The notes under the pieces are model-generated. The model ran no database searches and had not been told where the DNA came from. It was given only the letters and a program-made list of their open reading frames with translations. A stretch of DNA of 64,000 nt. Origin: Sphingomonas bisphenolicum. GTDB taxonomy: Bacteria > Pseudomonadota > Alphaproteobacteria > Sphingomonadales > Sphingomonadaceae. A program made the translations under genes and the position numbers. Positions 43,556-52,664 of the stretch are shown here, in pieces. The stretch lies in contig NZ_AP018818.1 of assembly GCF_024349785.1 (NCBI RefSeq), positions 124,001-188,000 of the forward strand, in the 5' to 3' direction. The number at the start of each line of letters is the position of its first letter. Within the stretch, counting starts at the first letter, position 1.

Positions 43556-44707
43556 TCAGGCCACCAGCGCCTCGACCGTCGGCAGGCGGACCTGGAAGAT
43601 GCTGCCTTCGCCGGGCGCGCTATGCTTGAGCGAGAGCGCGCCGCCGTGCAGCGCCACCAGTTGGCGAACAAGGGCCAATCCGATGCCAAGGCCGTCCTGC
43701 GCATCGCCGGTCGACCGCTTGACCTGCGCGAACAGGTCGAAGATCCGGGCCTGCATGTCCGGCGCAATGCCGATGCCGGTGTCCGCCACCTCTATCTCCG
43801 CCCAGCCATCGACCGTCCGAACGGTCAGGCGCACTTCGCCGCCCGGCTGCGTATATTTCGCCGCATTGCTGAGCAGATTGCTGACGATCTGGACGACGCG
43901 CGCATAATCGGCGTCCAGTTTAATCGGATCATCGGCGATATCGATGACGAGCCGGTGCTGCGCCGCCTCGATCGTCGGCTGGCAGGTTTCCACGGCGAAG
44001 GCGAGGACATCCTGCAGCACGATGCGCTGGATCTTCAGCGAAATCTTGCCCTGGTCGATGCGGGCGATATCGAGGATATCCTCGATCAGGCGGGACAGAT
44101 GATGGACATGCCGGTCCATCCGGCCGCGAATGTCGCGCGCGGCCTCCGTTCCTTCGCGCTTCTCCAGCAAATGCAATCCGGCCGCCAGCGCCGCGATCGG
44201 GTTGCGCAATTCATGTCCCAGGATTGCGAGAAATTCGTTCTTGCGCCGGTCCGCCGCCTGAAGCGCGCCGGCCAGCGTCGCCAGTTCGTCGCGCTGCGCG
44301 ATGATCTGGCGACGCTGGTCGTGCAGATCGAAGAAGATGGCGGCCTTGGACCGCAATATGTCCGCTTCGATCGGCTTCTGGATGAAGTCCACCGCGCCCG
44401 CCTCATAGCCGCGGAAGCGGCGCTGCCGGTCGGCGCTGCCGGCGGTCACGAAGATGATCGGGACATGGCGCGCGCGTTCGTTGCCGCGCATATATTCGGC
44501 CAGTTCGAACCCGTCCATGCCGGGCATCTGGACGTCGAGCAAGGCGAGCGCGACATCGTGGACCAGCAGCAGTTCCAGCGCTTCCTCGCCCGAACGGGCC
44601 TTCAGACAGATCAGCCCATCGCGCTGGAGCAGCGCTTCGAGCGCCAGCAGATTTTCCTCAAGGTCGTCGACCAGCAGGCAATATAGGGGATGCGTGTCGC
44701 TGGTCAT
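43556..44707 (-). CDS. Receiver-histidine kinase (REC-HisKA-HATPase)
   Basis: A 383-residue cytosolic kinase with an N-terminal receiver domain. Phosphoacceptor D58 is in LLDVQMPGMDG and K111 in IQKP. A short coiled linker, HisKA (H165 in GHELRNP) and HATPase (N box LSNAAKY, G1 DTGIGIAP, GLGIGLALV) follow. Input comes through phosphorylation of the receiver, perhaps by the large hybrid kinase at 46112. It overlaps cheB by 4 bp and is the last gene of a four-gene operon. Output is not visible; no separate response regulator lies nearby. Confidence 0.9.
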   Translation of the reverse strand: MTSDTHPLYCLLVDDLEENLLALEALLQRDGLICLKARSGEEALELLLVHDVALALLDVQMPGMDGFELAEYMRGNERARHVPIIFVTAGSADRQRRFRGYEAGAVDFIQKPIEADILRSKAAIFFDLHDQRRQIIAQRDELATLAGALQAADRRKNEFLAILGHELRNPIAALAAGLHLLEKREGTEAARDIRGRMDRHVHHLSRLIEDILDIARIDQGKISLKIQRIVLQDVLAFAVETCQPTIEAAQHRLVIDIADDPIKLDADYARVVQIVSNLLSNAAKYTQPGGEVRLTVRTVDGWAEIEVADTGIGIAPDMQARIFDLFAQVKRSTGDAQDGLGIGLALVRQLVALHGGALSLKHSAPGEGSIFQVRLPTVEALVA

Positions 44708-45279
44708 GTCGCCGCCAGTGTCAGAAGATAGGAAATGATGTCGTCCAGGGTCATGGCCTGCGCGGATGGACAGACTGCGAGCGCGGCCGCCGGCATGGTC
44801 GGCACCTGTGCATCGGCCGGTTCCTGCGCGATCGCGACGCCGCCGACATCGGCCACCGCCGCCAGGCCCGCCGCGCCGTCATGATTGGCGCCGGTCAGGA
44901 CGATCCCCACAAGCGCGGGACCATAGGCGTCGGCCGCGCTTTGCAGCAGCACGTCGATCGCCGGGCGGCTGTGGTTCACCTGCTCGTCCCACGACAAGGC
45001 GAGCGATCGGTCGGCCTCCACCAGCAGATGATAATCGGATGGCGCGAAATAGATCGTTCCCGCCGCGATCGATTCCTTATCTTCCGCTTCCCTGACCTGA
45101 AGCGGGCATTTGGATCGGAACAGGCCCACCAGCGCATTGTCGCGGTCGGGCGGCACATGGACGACGATCAGCACCGGCAGCGGGTAGTCGGCAGGCAGCG
45201 CCGGTAATATCCGCAGCAACGCTTGCACCGCGCCGGCCGACGCGCCGATCGCGATCGCCTGGATCGGCTGCGCCGTCAT
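44704..45279 (-). CDS. cheB: CheB methylesterase domain protein, without receiver
   Basis: A 191-residue protein consisting only of the CheB catalytic domain; normal CheB has an N-terminal receiver of about 120 residues. The catalytic triad positions are visible: S in IGASAGAVQAL, H in VVHVPPDRDN and D in LTGANHDGAAG. It would remove methyl or amidate groups from glutamates of a receptor, but there is no chemoreceptor gene here. It overlaps both cheR and the REC-kinase gene by 4 bp. Operons of CheR, CheB and hybrid kinases without MCP genes are known in sphingomonads and cyanobacteria, with unclear targets. Confidence 0.87.
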   Translation of the reverse strand: MTAQPIQAIAIGASAGAVQALLRILPALPADYPLPVLIVVHVPPDRDNALVGLFRSKCPLQVREAEDKESIAAGTIYFAPSDYHLLVEADRSLALSWDEQVNHSRPAIDVLLQSAADAYGPALVGIVLTGANHDGAAGLAAVADVGGVAIAQEPADAQVPTMPAAALAVCPSAQAMTLDDIISYLLTLAAT

Positions 45280-46127
45280 GGCTCCCGCCTCTGGTAGATT
45301 TTCTCCTCGCGCACGAAATCGGCGAAGGACGGCGCGTGATCGGAAAAGCGCAGGCTCTCCTTCGACCCCAGGCCCAGAAATCCCTTGCGTGCGAGGGAGT
45401 CGCGGAACAGGCCGAGCGCCCGATCCTGCAGGTCGCGGTCGAAATAGATAAGGACGTTACGGCACGAAATGAGATGCATTTCGGCGAACACCGCATCGGT
45501 CACCAGGCTGTGGTCGGAAAAGACGACCTGCGATCGCAGGCTCTTGTCGAATACGGCGCGGCCATAATCCGCCGTATAATAGTCGGACAGCGAAGACCGT
45601 GCGCCCGACTGCTGATGGTTTTTGGTGAACTTGCGGATCTGTTCTAGCGGATAGACGCCGGCTTCCGCGGCCTTGAGCGCGTCGGGGTTGATGTCGGTCG
45701 CGTAGAAGAGCGTCCGCTGGTCCAGCCCTTCCTCCCGGAACAGGATCGACAGCGAATAGAGTTCTTCCCCGTTGCTGCAGCCGGCGACCCAGACCTTGAG
45801 CGAGGGGTAGGTCCGCAGATGCGGGATCACCTTTTCCCGCAGGGCGCGGAAATAGCCGGGATCGCGGAACATCTCGCTGACCTGCACGGTCAGATAGTTG
45901 AGCAGGCGCGGCAGCGTCGCGGGATCGTGGAGCAGATGGTCCTGCATGGCGGAGAAACTGGCAAAGCCCAATTGCCCGCGCGCCTGCACCAGGCGGCGCT
46001 TGATCGACGCGCGCGCATAATGACGAAAGTCATAATGATAGCGTTGATACAGCGCCTCCAGCAGCAACTGGATTTCGATATCCTCGACGCCCGCCTGCAT
46101 GGAGCCTTGCACTAGCGCGGCATCCAT
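45276..46127 (-). CDS. cheR: CheR-type protein-glutamate O-methyltransferase
   Basis: The 283-residue protein has the CheR N-terminal helical domain (about 15-75, YHYDFRHYARASIKRRLVQA) and the SAM-binding domain. Its motif I is VWVAGCSNGEELYSLSI, and it also has FYATDINPDALKAAEAGVY and ISCRNVLIYFD. It lacks the C-terminal pentapeptide-binding beta subdomain details that can be read. It would methylate glutamates of a receptor or of the adjacent coiled-coil sensor kinase. It overlaps the big hybrid kinase by 16 bp, the longest overlap in the operon, and cheB by 4 bp. Confidence 0.9.
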   Translation of the reverse strand: MDAALVQGSMQAGVEDIEIQLLLEALYQRYHYDFRHYARASIKRRLVQARGQLGFASFSAMQDHLLHDPATLPRLLNYLTVQVSEMFRDPGYFRALREKVIPHLRTYPSLKVWVAGCSNGEELYSLSILFREEGLDQRTLFYATDINPDALKAAEAGVYPLEQIRKFTKNHQQSGARSSLSDYYTADYGRAVFDKSLRSQVVFSDHSLVTDAVFAEMHLISCRNVLIYFDRDLQDRALGLFRDSLARKGFLGLGSKESLRFSDHAPSFADFVREEKIYQRREP

Positions 46128-49100
46128 ACACGCACCAGCGAGAGCAGTTTGTCGACGTCGATCGGCTTTGCCATATAATCGTTGGCGCCCGCTTCCAGGC
46201 AGCGCTGCTGGTCGTCCGGCATCGCCTTGGCCGTCAACATCAGGATCGGCAACCCCGCCCAGCGCGGATCGCCGCGCAGCGCGCGCGTGGCGGTGAGTCC
46301 GTCCATCACCGGCATCATCACGTCCATGAGGACAAGGTCGATGCTCTTTGCTGGATCGTCCAGCGACGCCGCCAGCGCATCGATCGCCTCCTGCCCGTTG
46401 CGCGCGATCTGGACCGCCGCGCCGCGCGGCTCCAGCACGCTGGTCAGCGAGTAGACGTTGCGGACGTCATCCTCGACGATCAGGATGCGGCGCCCTTCCA
46501 GCGCGGCATCGCGATTGCGGGCCTTCTGGATCATCTTGCGCTGTTCGGGGGGCAGTTCCGACACGACCTGGTGCAGGAACAGCGACACTTCGTCCAGCAG
46601 CCGTTCGGGCGACTTGGCGCCCTTGATGATGATCGAGCTGGAATAGCGGCGCAGGCGCTGCTCGTCGTCAGGCGACAGGTCGTGGCCGGTATAGACGATG
46701 ACCGGGGGGAAGCCATGATCCCCCTCCTCGCTCAGCGTCTCCAGCAAGGCGAAGCCCGATGTGTCGGGCAAGCTCAGGTCCAGCACCATGCAATCGAACG
46801 TCTGCTGGCGCAGTTGTTCGAGACATTCGGCGGCGGTGCCGACGCCGACCGTTTCGACATCGTCGGTCAGCAGCAGCCGCGCCACCGCATCGCGCTGGAC
46901 CGGGTCATCCTCAACGATGAGGACGCGCCGTACCCGCGTCGCCAGCTTGGCGTGCAGGCTTTCCAGCACTTCGGCGAGCTGTTCGCGCTTCACCGGCTTC
47001 ACCAGATAGCCGACTGCGCCGAGCGACAGCGCAGCCTGGCTGTGGTCGGACGCCGAGACGACATGGATCGGAATATGGCGCGTCGCCTCGTCATGCTTGA
47101 GCCGATCGAGAACGGTCAGCCCCGACTGGTCGGGCAGGCCGAGGTCGAGCACGACGGCGCTGGGCATATAGTCGCGCGCCAGCCTGATCGCCTCTTCCGC
47201 GGTGCCGGCGATGATGCACTGGAAACCCATGTCGCGCGACAGGTCGCACACGACCGAGGCGAACACCTCGTCATCCTCGATGATCAGCAGCAGGCGGCGC
47301 CCTTCGGCGATCGAGGCGCGGTCGTCCTCCACTATCCATTGGGGCTGGACCGGGACGTGTCTGGGGGGCGCGGGCGTTGCCGGCGCGACCGGCGCAGGTT
47401 CGACGCGGGCTGGCGCCGCGACGGGGCGGGACCCGACCGCCGCCGGATCATAGGCCAGCGGCACGATCAGGGTGAAGCGGCTGCCCTCTCCCGGCTTGCT
47501 CTCCAGGCTGATGTGGCCGCCGAGCAGGCGGGCGAGCTGGCGCGAGATGGACAGGCCGAGGCCAGTGCCGCCATAGCGCCGGCTGATCGTACTGTCCGCC
47601 TGATGGAAGGCTTCGAAGATATGCCCCTGCTGTTCGGTCGACATGCCGATGCCGGTGTCGGTGACGGCGAGCGCGATCCGGTCCCCCTCCGCCGGCGACA
47701 GGGTCAGGCGCACGCTGCCTTGTTCGGTAAATTTGAAGGCGTTGGACAGGAGGTTCTTGATGATTTGTTCGATCCGCATCCGGTCGGTTTCGATCGCGCG
47801 GGGGCAGTCGGGAGCTACCTCTATTTCGAACGCCAGATTGCGCGTTTCGGCGACGGGCTGGAACAACTGGCGGATATCGCCGACCAGCCGCTGCAGCGGC
47901 ACCGTTTCGGGCTGGACCTGGATATGCCCGGCCTCGATCTTCGACAGATCGAGAATGTCGTTGATGAGGGTGAGGAGATCATTGCCCGACGATTCGATCG
48001 TCCGCGCGAACTTGACCTGATCGTGTGACAGATTGCCTTCGGAATTGTCGCCCAGCAGCTTGGACAGGATCAGCAGCGAATTGAGCGGCGTGCGCAGTTC
48101 ATGCGACATATTGGCCAGGAAGTCCGATTTATACTGGCTCGCCTGTTCCAGTTCCCGCGCCTTGGACTGCAATGTGCCGGTCGCGCGCTCCAGTTCGTCG
48201 CGCTGGTTTTCCAGCGTCTGGGCCTGCTCTTCCAACTGGCTGTTGGTCTGTTCCAGTTCGACCTGCTGCTGTTCCAGACGAACCTGCGATTCCTTGAGCG
48301 CGCGGCCCTGCTCCTCCAGCTCCTCGTTGGAAACGCGCAGTTCCTCGCTCTGCGCCTGCAACTCGCCCGACTGGCGCTGGGTTTCCTCCAGCGCATCCTG
48401 CAGCCGCGCGCGAAAGCGGGCCGATCGCAGGGCGATGCCGATCGCGGGCGATGCATGGTCGAGAAGGTCGAGGACGGCGGGGCTGACCGGCTGGAAAAAT
48501 CCCAGTTCCAGCACCGCGTTGACGACCTCGTCCGCCTTGGCCGGGATGATAACCAGATGCCGGGGCCGGTCCCTGCCCATCGCCGATCCGATCGTCAGAT
48601 AGCCGTCTGGAATATCCTGCAGGACGAGCGGCGCGCCTTCCGCGGCGACCTGACCAAGCAGTCCTTCCTTGATCAGGAAACTGGCGGGCAGGTCCGCGTC
48701 TGCCGGTATGCCGAGCGTAGCGGCGCGCTGGAAGCGGCCCCCTTCGCCCTTGAACAAGGCGCCGCCCTGAAAGCCGAGATAGCGGGCCAGGAAGACAAGG
48801 ATCGCTTCACCCAGTTCCTCGACCGACTTTTCTCCCCCCATCGCCGTCGACAGGCCCAACTGGCCGGCCTGCAACCATTGCTGACGGGCGCGGGCGCGGT
48901 TGCTTATCCGCATGAGAATGAAGATGACGAGGGTCAGGCCCGCGCCGATCAGGCTGGTGATAATCCCGGTGGTAATCGCCGTGCGCGACGCCGCCGCCAT
49001 GTCGTCCATGCGAACTTGGCGCAGCCGCAACTCTTCCTGCGCCATGCCGTTCAACTGCGCCCGGATCGCGTCCATTTCGATCTTGCCACGGTCGGTGGCC

Positions 49101-49555
49101 ACCACGGCCAGCGCGGCGCCAACCCCCTTGGTGCGGCGCAGATCGACCGTTTCGCGCAATTCCGCCACCTTGGCGTCGACATGCCGTTTCAACACGGCAG
49201 CATTGGCCTGCTGGGTCGGATTGTCGCGAGTCAGCAGAATGACCGCCTTCATGCGTTCGGCGAGATTCTGCACCGCGCTGTCATAGGGTTCCAGATAGGC
49301 CTGGGTGCCGGTGAGCAGATAGCCACGCTGCCCGGTTTCGGCATCCTGCGCCGTCGAGAGCAGATCGTCGAGCGCGATCAGCACGCTGTGGGTGTGGCGG
49401 ATCGCTTCGTCGCTTTCGCGCAGGCTCTGGATATTGCGATAGGCGATCGTGCCGCTGACGAGGAAAAAGGCCAGGCCGACCGCCAACCCCAATGCGGCCC
49501 AGATCGACGCGCGCGACAGCGGGCTGCCCGCAAAAGCTGTTTTTCCGATTGCCAT
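46112..49555 (-). CDS. CHASE3-GAF hybrid histidine kinase with three receiver domains
   Basis: A 1147-residue membrane sensor. TM segments at 18-39 and 194-216 enclose a CHASE3 periplasmic region; a GAF domain follows at 228-380 and a glutamine-rich coiled coil at 384-475. HisKA has H485 (SHELRTP) and HATPase spans about 590-700 (N box LSNAFKF, DTGIGMS). A proline-alanine linker precedes three receivers with D804, D926 and D1078. There is no HPt domain, so phosphate must go to another protein, possibly the REC-kinase at 43556. The EVA-rich coiled coil could be the CheR/CheB substrate. It is the first gene of the operon and divergent from the GAF-PAS hybrid. Confidence 0.93.
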   Translation of the reverse strand: MAIGKTAFAGSPLSRASIWAALGLAVGLAFFLVSGTIAYRNIQSLRESDEAIRHTHSVLIALDDLLSTAQDAETGQRGYLLTGTQAYLEPYDSAVQNLAERMKAVILLTRDNPTQQANAAVLKRHVDAKVAELRETVDLRRTKGVGAALAVVATDRGKIEMDAIRAQLNGMAQEELRLRQVRMDDMAAASRTAITTGIITSLIGAGLTLVIFILMRISNRARARQQWLQAGQLGLSTAMGGEKSVEELGEAILVFLARYLGFQGGALFKGEGGRFQRAATLGIPADADLPASFLIKEGLLGQVAAEGAPLVLQDIPDGYLTIGSAMGRDRPRHLVIIPAKADEVVNAVLELGFFQPVSPAVLDLLDHASPAIGIALRSARFRARLQDALEETQRQSGELQAQSEELRVSNEELEEQGRALKESQVRLEQQQVELEQTNSQLEEQAQTLENQRDELERATGTLQSKARELEQASQYKSDFLANMSHELRTPLNSLLILSKLLGDNSEGNLSHDQVKFARTIESSGNDLLTLINDILDLSKIEAGHIQVQPETVPLQRLVGDIRQLFQPVAETRNLAFEIEVAPDCPRAIETDRMRIEQIIKNLLSNAFKFTEQGSVRLTLSPAEGDRIALAVTDTGIGMSTEQQGHIFEAFHQADSTISRRYGGTGLGLSISRQLARLLGGHISLESKPGEGSRFTLIVPLAYDPAAVGSRPVAAPARVEPAPVAPATPAPPRHVPVQPQWIVEDDRASIAEGRRLLLIIEDDEVFASVVCDLSRDMGFQCIIAGTAEEAIRLARDYMPSAVVLDLGLPDQSGLTVLDRLKHDEATRHIPIHVVSASDHSQAALSLGAVGYLVKPVKREQLAEVLESLHAKLATRVRRVLIVEDDPVQRDAVARLLLTDDVETVGVGTAAECLEQLRQQTFDCMVLDLSLPDTSGFALLETLSEEGDHGFPPVIVYTGHDLSPDDEQRLRRYSSSIIIKGAKSPERLLDEVSLFLHQVVSELPPEQRKMIQKARNRDAALEGRRILIVEDDVRNVYSLTSVLEPRGAAVQIARNGQEAIDALAASLDDPAKSIDLVLMDVMMPVMDGLTATRALRGDPRWAGLPILMLTAKAMPDDQQRCLEAGANDYMAKPIDVDKLLSLVRVWMPR

Positions 49556-49767
49556 GGACGTTCGCGTAAAGGGGTCTCAGCCATCCGCCAAGCAATTGTT
49601 TTGCCGGATAAGCCGGGATTGCGCCTGCGCGCCCCGCAAAGCTGATCTGCATCAACATCGGCTGGCGACGGCCGCGCAATGCCCCCTGGAGATCCATGCC
49701 ATGTCGGTCCTGGGTCGCCTTTCGCCGAGGATATTGTTAGAAGGCGCATGTGATTGTCGGAGCGGAT

Positions 49768-51885
49768 ATGACCCATGGCTCATCGTCGGCGGACCCGGAT
49801 GCGTCGGGTGCCCAGTCCTTCCTGATCGAAGCGAGCGAGCGGCTGGCTGCCGCCCGGTCGATGGCGGAAGTCGTCGATGTCTTGCGCCGGACGGCGCGGT
49901 CCGCGATCGGTGCGGAAGGAATCGCCATCATCCTCAAGGATGGAGACCTGTGCCATTATGTCGCAGAGGATGCGATCGGCCCCTTGTGGAGCGGCAAGCG
50001 CTTCCCGGCCGATAGCTGCGTGTCGGGTTGGGCGATGCGCCATGCCCGGACCGTCGCCATCGCCGACATAGAGAGGGACGATCGGGTGCCGCAGGACGCC
50101 TATCGCCCGACCTTCGTCCGCAGTCTGGTGATGGCGCCGATCGGCAGGCCTGCGCCGGTGGCGGCCCTGGGCGCCTATTGGTCGCAGGCAGGCGAGCATG
50201 ACCAGGCGACCATCGCCCGGCTGGAAAGCCTGGCGCACCTGTCGGGCATCGCGATCGAAAACGCGCGTCTGATTCATGAGATGGAAGAAAGCGAACGCCA
50301 TCGCGAGCTGATCCTGGCAGCCGGTCGCATGGGTAGCTGGACATTCGACACCGCCACCGGCGTGCTGGACGCATCGGGACTATGTCGCCGTAATTTCGGC
50401 CGCGATCCGGCGCTGCCCTTCAGCTATGCCGATCTTCAGGCGGCCATTCACCCGGAAGACCGGGATTGGGTCAATACCGCAATCCGCGACAGTTTGACGA
50501 GCGGGCGCGACTATGACGTCGAATATCGGGTGATGACGCCCGATGGCGAGGTTCGCTGGATCGCAGTAAGGGCTCAGCCGACCCGGCTGGCGGACGGCAC
50601 TGCCACCGGGCTGGCCGGCATATCGATCGACGTCACCGATCGAAGGCGAATGGAGGATGCGCTGCGGACGTCCGCAGCGACGCTGGAGCATCTGGTCGAG
50701 GAGCGGACACGCGCACTGGTGCGGACGCAGGATGCGTTGCGGCAGTCCCAGAAACTCGAGGCGATGGGCCAGTTGACCGGCGGCGTCGCACACGACTTCA
50801 ATAATCTTCTGACCCCGATTATCGGCAGCCTGGACTTGCTGCACCGACGGCAAGTGGGCGGCGAACGGGAACAGCGGCTGATCAGCGGCGCTTTGGATTC
50901 GGCCGACCGGGCGCGGACGCTGGTCCAGCGGCTGCTGGCCTTCGCCCGCCGGCAACCGCTCAAGCCCGAGCCGGTCGACCTGTCGACGCTTATCCTCGGC
51001 ATGGCCGAACTGATCGGCACGACGCTGGGCCCGCAGGTGCAGGTGCGGCTTGACCTGGCGGCGGACCTGCCCTTCGCCCAGGCCGACGCGCATCAGGTCG
51101 AGATGGCGCTGCTCAATCTCGCGGTCAATTCCCGCGACGCGATGCCGGCCGGGGGCGAATTCACCCTGTCGGCGCGCTGCGTCGAACAGACAGAAACGCC
51201 GGCCGAAGGCGTGACGCCGGGACGCTATGCCGTGGTGTGCGTAACCGATACCGGCACTGGCATGGATGCGGAAACCCGGCGGCGGGCGATCGAGCCTTTC
51301 TTTTCCACCAAGGGTGCGGGCCAGGGCACTGGCCTTGGCCTGTCCATGGCCCATGGCCTGGCGCTGCAACTGGGCGGCGCGCTGACGATCGACAGCGCGC
51401 CGGGACAGGGCGCGTCCATCGCCCTGTGGCTGCCGGTGAGCGAACAGAGTCCCGTCGCCACCCTTGGCGCACCCGCCCGGCAGGGCGGCTTCAGCGGCAC
51501 CGTCCTGCTGGTCGACGATGAAGATGTGGTGCGGGCCAGCACTGCGGACATGCTCGCCGACCTCGGCTTCGACGTGCTGGAGGCGCGCTCCGGGGGCGAA
51601 GCGGTCGAGCATCTGCGACAGGCCGATCACATCGACCTTGTCGTGACCGACCATATCATGCCGCACATGACCGGCGTCGAACTGGCGCAGGAAATCGCGC
51701 TTATCAACCCCACCTTGCCGGTGCTGATCGTATCGGGTTATTCCGACGCTGTCGGGCTGGCCGCAGGCCTGCCCCGGCTGGGCAAGCCGTTCCGGCAGGC
51801 CGACCTGGCCGCCGCACTGGCGAGCATCCGGCACCATCCGCTGTTCGCACCGCTCAGCATAGCGACGGAGACTCGTGCGGACTGA
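49768..51885 (+). CDS. GAF-PAS hybrid histidine kinase with C-terminal receiver
   Basis: A 705-residue cytosolic sensor. A GAF domain (about 15-170; SGKRFPADSCVSGWAMRHAR) is followed by PAS/PAC (about 180-295; IAAHPED-like HPEDRDWVN), a HisKA of the type with H342 in GGVAHDFNNLLTP, HATPase (DTGTGMD, GTGLGLSM), and a receiver (VTDHIMPHMTG) without HPt. It is a one-protein phosphorelay lacking the transfer domain. ATG 49768 has GGAG 5 nt upstream; a GTG at 49750 would add six residues. It is divergent from the four-gene CheR/CheB operon and probably part of the same signalling unit. Confidence 0.9.
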   Translation: MTHGSSSADPDASGAQSFLIEASERLAAARSMAEVVDVLRRTARSAIGAEGIAIILKDGDLCHYVAEDAIGPLWSGKRFPADSCVSGWAMRHARTVAIADIERDDRVPQDAYRPTFVRSLVMAPIGRPAPVAALGAYWSQAGEHDQATIARLESLAHLSGIAIENARLIHEMEESERHRELILAAGRMGSWTFDTATGVLDASGLCRRNFGRDPALPFSYADLQAAIHPEDRDWVNTAIRDSLTSGRDYDVEYRVMTPDGEVRWIAVRAQPTRLADGTATGLAGISIDVTDRRRMEDALRTSAATLEHLVEERTRALVRTQDALRQSQKLEAMGQLTGGVAHDFNNLLTPIIGSLDLLHRRQVGGEREQRLISGALDSADRARTLVQRLLAFARRQPLKPEPVDLSTLILGMAELIGTTLGPQVQVRLDLAADLPFAQADAHQVEMALLNLAVNSRDAMPAGGEFTLSARCVEQTETPAEGVTPGRYAVVCVTDTGTGMDAETRRRAIEPFFSTKGAGQGTGLGLSMAHGLALQLGGALTIDSAPGQGASIALWLPVSEQSPVATLGAPARQGGFSGTVLLVDDEDVVRASTADMLADLGFDVLEARSGGEAVEHLRQADHIDLVVTDHIMPHMTGVELAQEIALINPTLPVLIVSGYSDAVGLAAGLPRLGKPFRQADLAAALASIRHHPLFAPLSIATETRAD

Positions 51886-51894
51886 CCCGTCAGA

Positions 51895-52662
51895 TCAGTC
51901 CGCGGTCCAGCCCCCATCCACCACCAGGCTGGTGCCGGTCATCAGCGCCGCCGCATCCGAGGCGAGAAACACCACCACGCCCATCAGATCCTCCACTGTG
52001 CCCAGTCGGCCGAGCTTGATCTTGTCCAGCACGCTGGCGAGGAATGCCTTGTCCTCGAAAAAGGGTTTGGTCATCGGCGTTTCGATGAAGGTCGGGGCGA
52101 TGGTGTTGGATCGGATGCCATGGGGCGCCAAATCGAGGGCCATCGCCTTGCTCAATCCCTCCAGCCCCCATTTGGATGCGCAATAAAGCGAACGGCGCGG
52201 ACCGCCGACATGGCCCATCTGCGAGCCCATATGGATGAGCGACCCGCGCACCCCCGCATCGATCATCCGCCGCGCCGCGCTCTGGGCGACGAAGAAGGCA
52301 GCGCGCAGGTTGAGGCCCAGCACGGCGTCATAATCCTCTTCCGACACGTCGGTAAAAGGCTTGGGCCGGTTGGTGCCGGCATTGTTGAGCAGTATGTCGA
52401 ACGGCGCGATGCCGTCGAGCGCCTGCGCCGTGCCAGTCACGTCGTGGACGTCGAGTAGCAGTGCGTCGGCCTGGCCGCCCGCCGTGCGGATCGCCTGCGC
52501 GCCTGCCTCGACCTCGCCATGGCTGCGGGCGGCGAGGGTGACATGCGCGCCCGCCTGCCCCAGCGCCGCCGCGCAGGCGAGGCCGATGCCCCGCCCTGCC
52601 CCGGTCACCAGCGCCCGCTTGCCGTCCAGCCGGAAACTCGGCGTCGTCGGTAGTGTGTCCAT
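51895..52662 (-). CDS. SDR family NAD(P)-dependent oxidoreductase
   Basis: A 255-residue classical SDR: TGAGRGIG (about residues 20-27), LNNAG, and catalytic Y-C-A-S-K. The NADP-type basic residue follows the second strand (LAARSHGE), suggesting NADPH. ATG 52662 is the first ATG after the upstream stop; the frame continues upstream but overlaps the histidinol-dehydrogenase paralogue. The gap between the two is 2 bp, so they are co-transcribed. In related loci such an SDR and a HisD paralogue act in sequence on a hydroxylated substrate; the substrate here is unknown. Confidence 0.87.
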   Translation of the reverse strand: MDTLPTTPSFRLDGKRALVTGAGRGIGLACAAALGQAGAHVTLAARSHGEVEAGAQAIRTAGGQADALLLDVHDVTGTAQALDGIAPFDILLNNAGTNRPKPFTDVSEEDYDAVLGLNLRAAFFVAQSAARRMIDAGVRGSLIHMGSQMGHVGGPRRSLYCASKWGLEGLSKAMALDLAPHGIRSNTIAPTFIETPMTKPFFEDKAFLASVLDKIKLGRLGTVEDLMGVVVFLASDAAALMTGTSLVVDGGWTAD

Positions 52663-52664
52663 GC

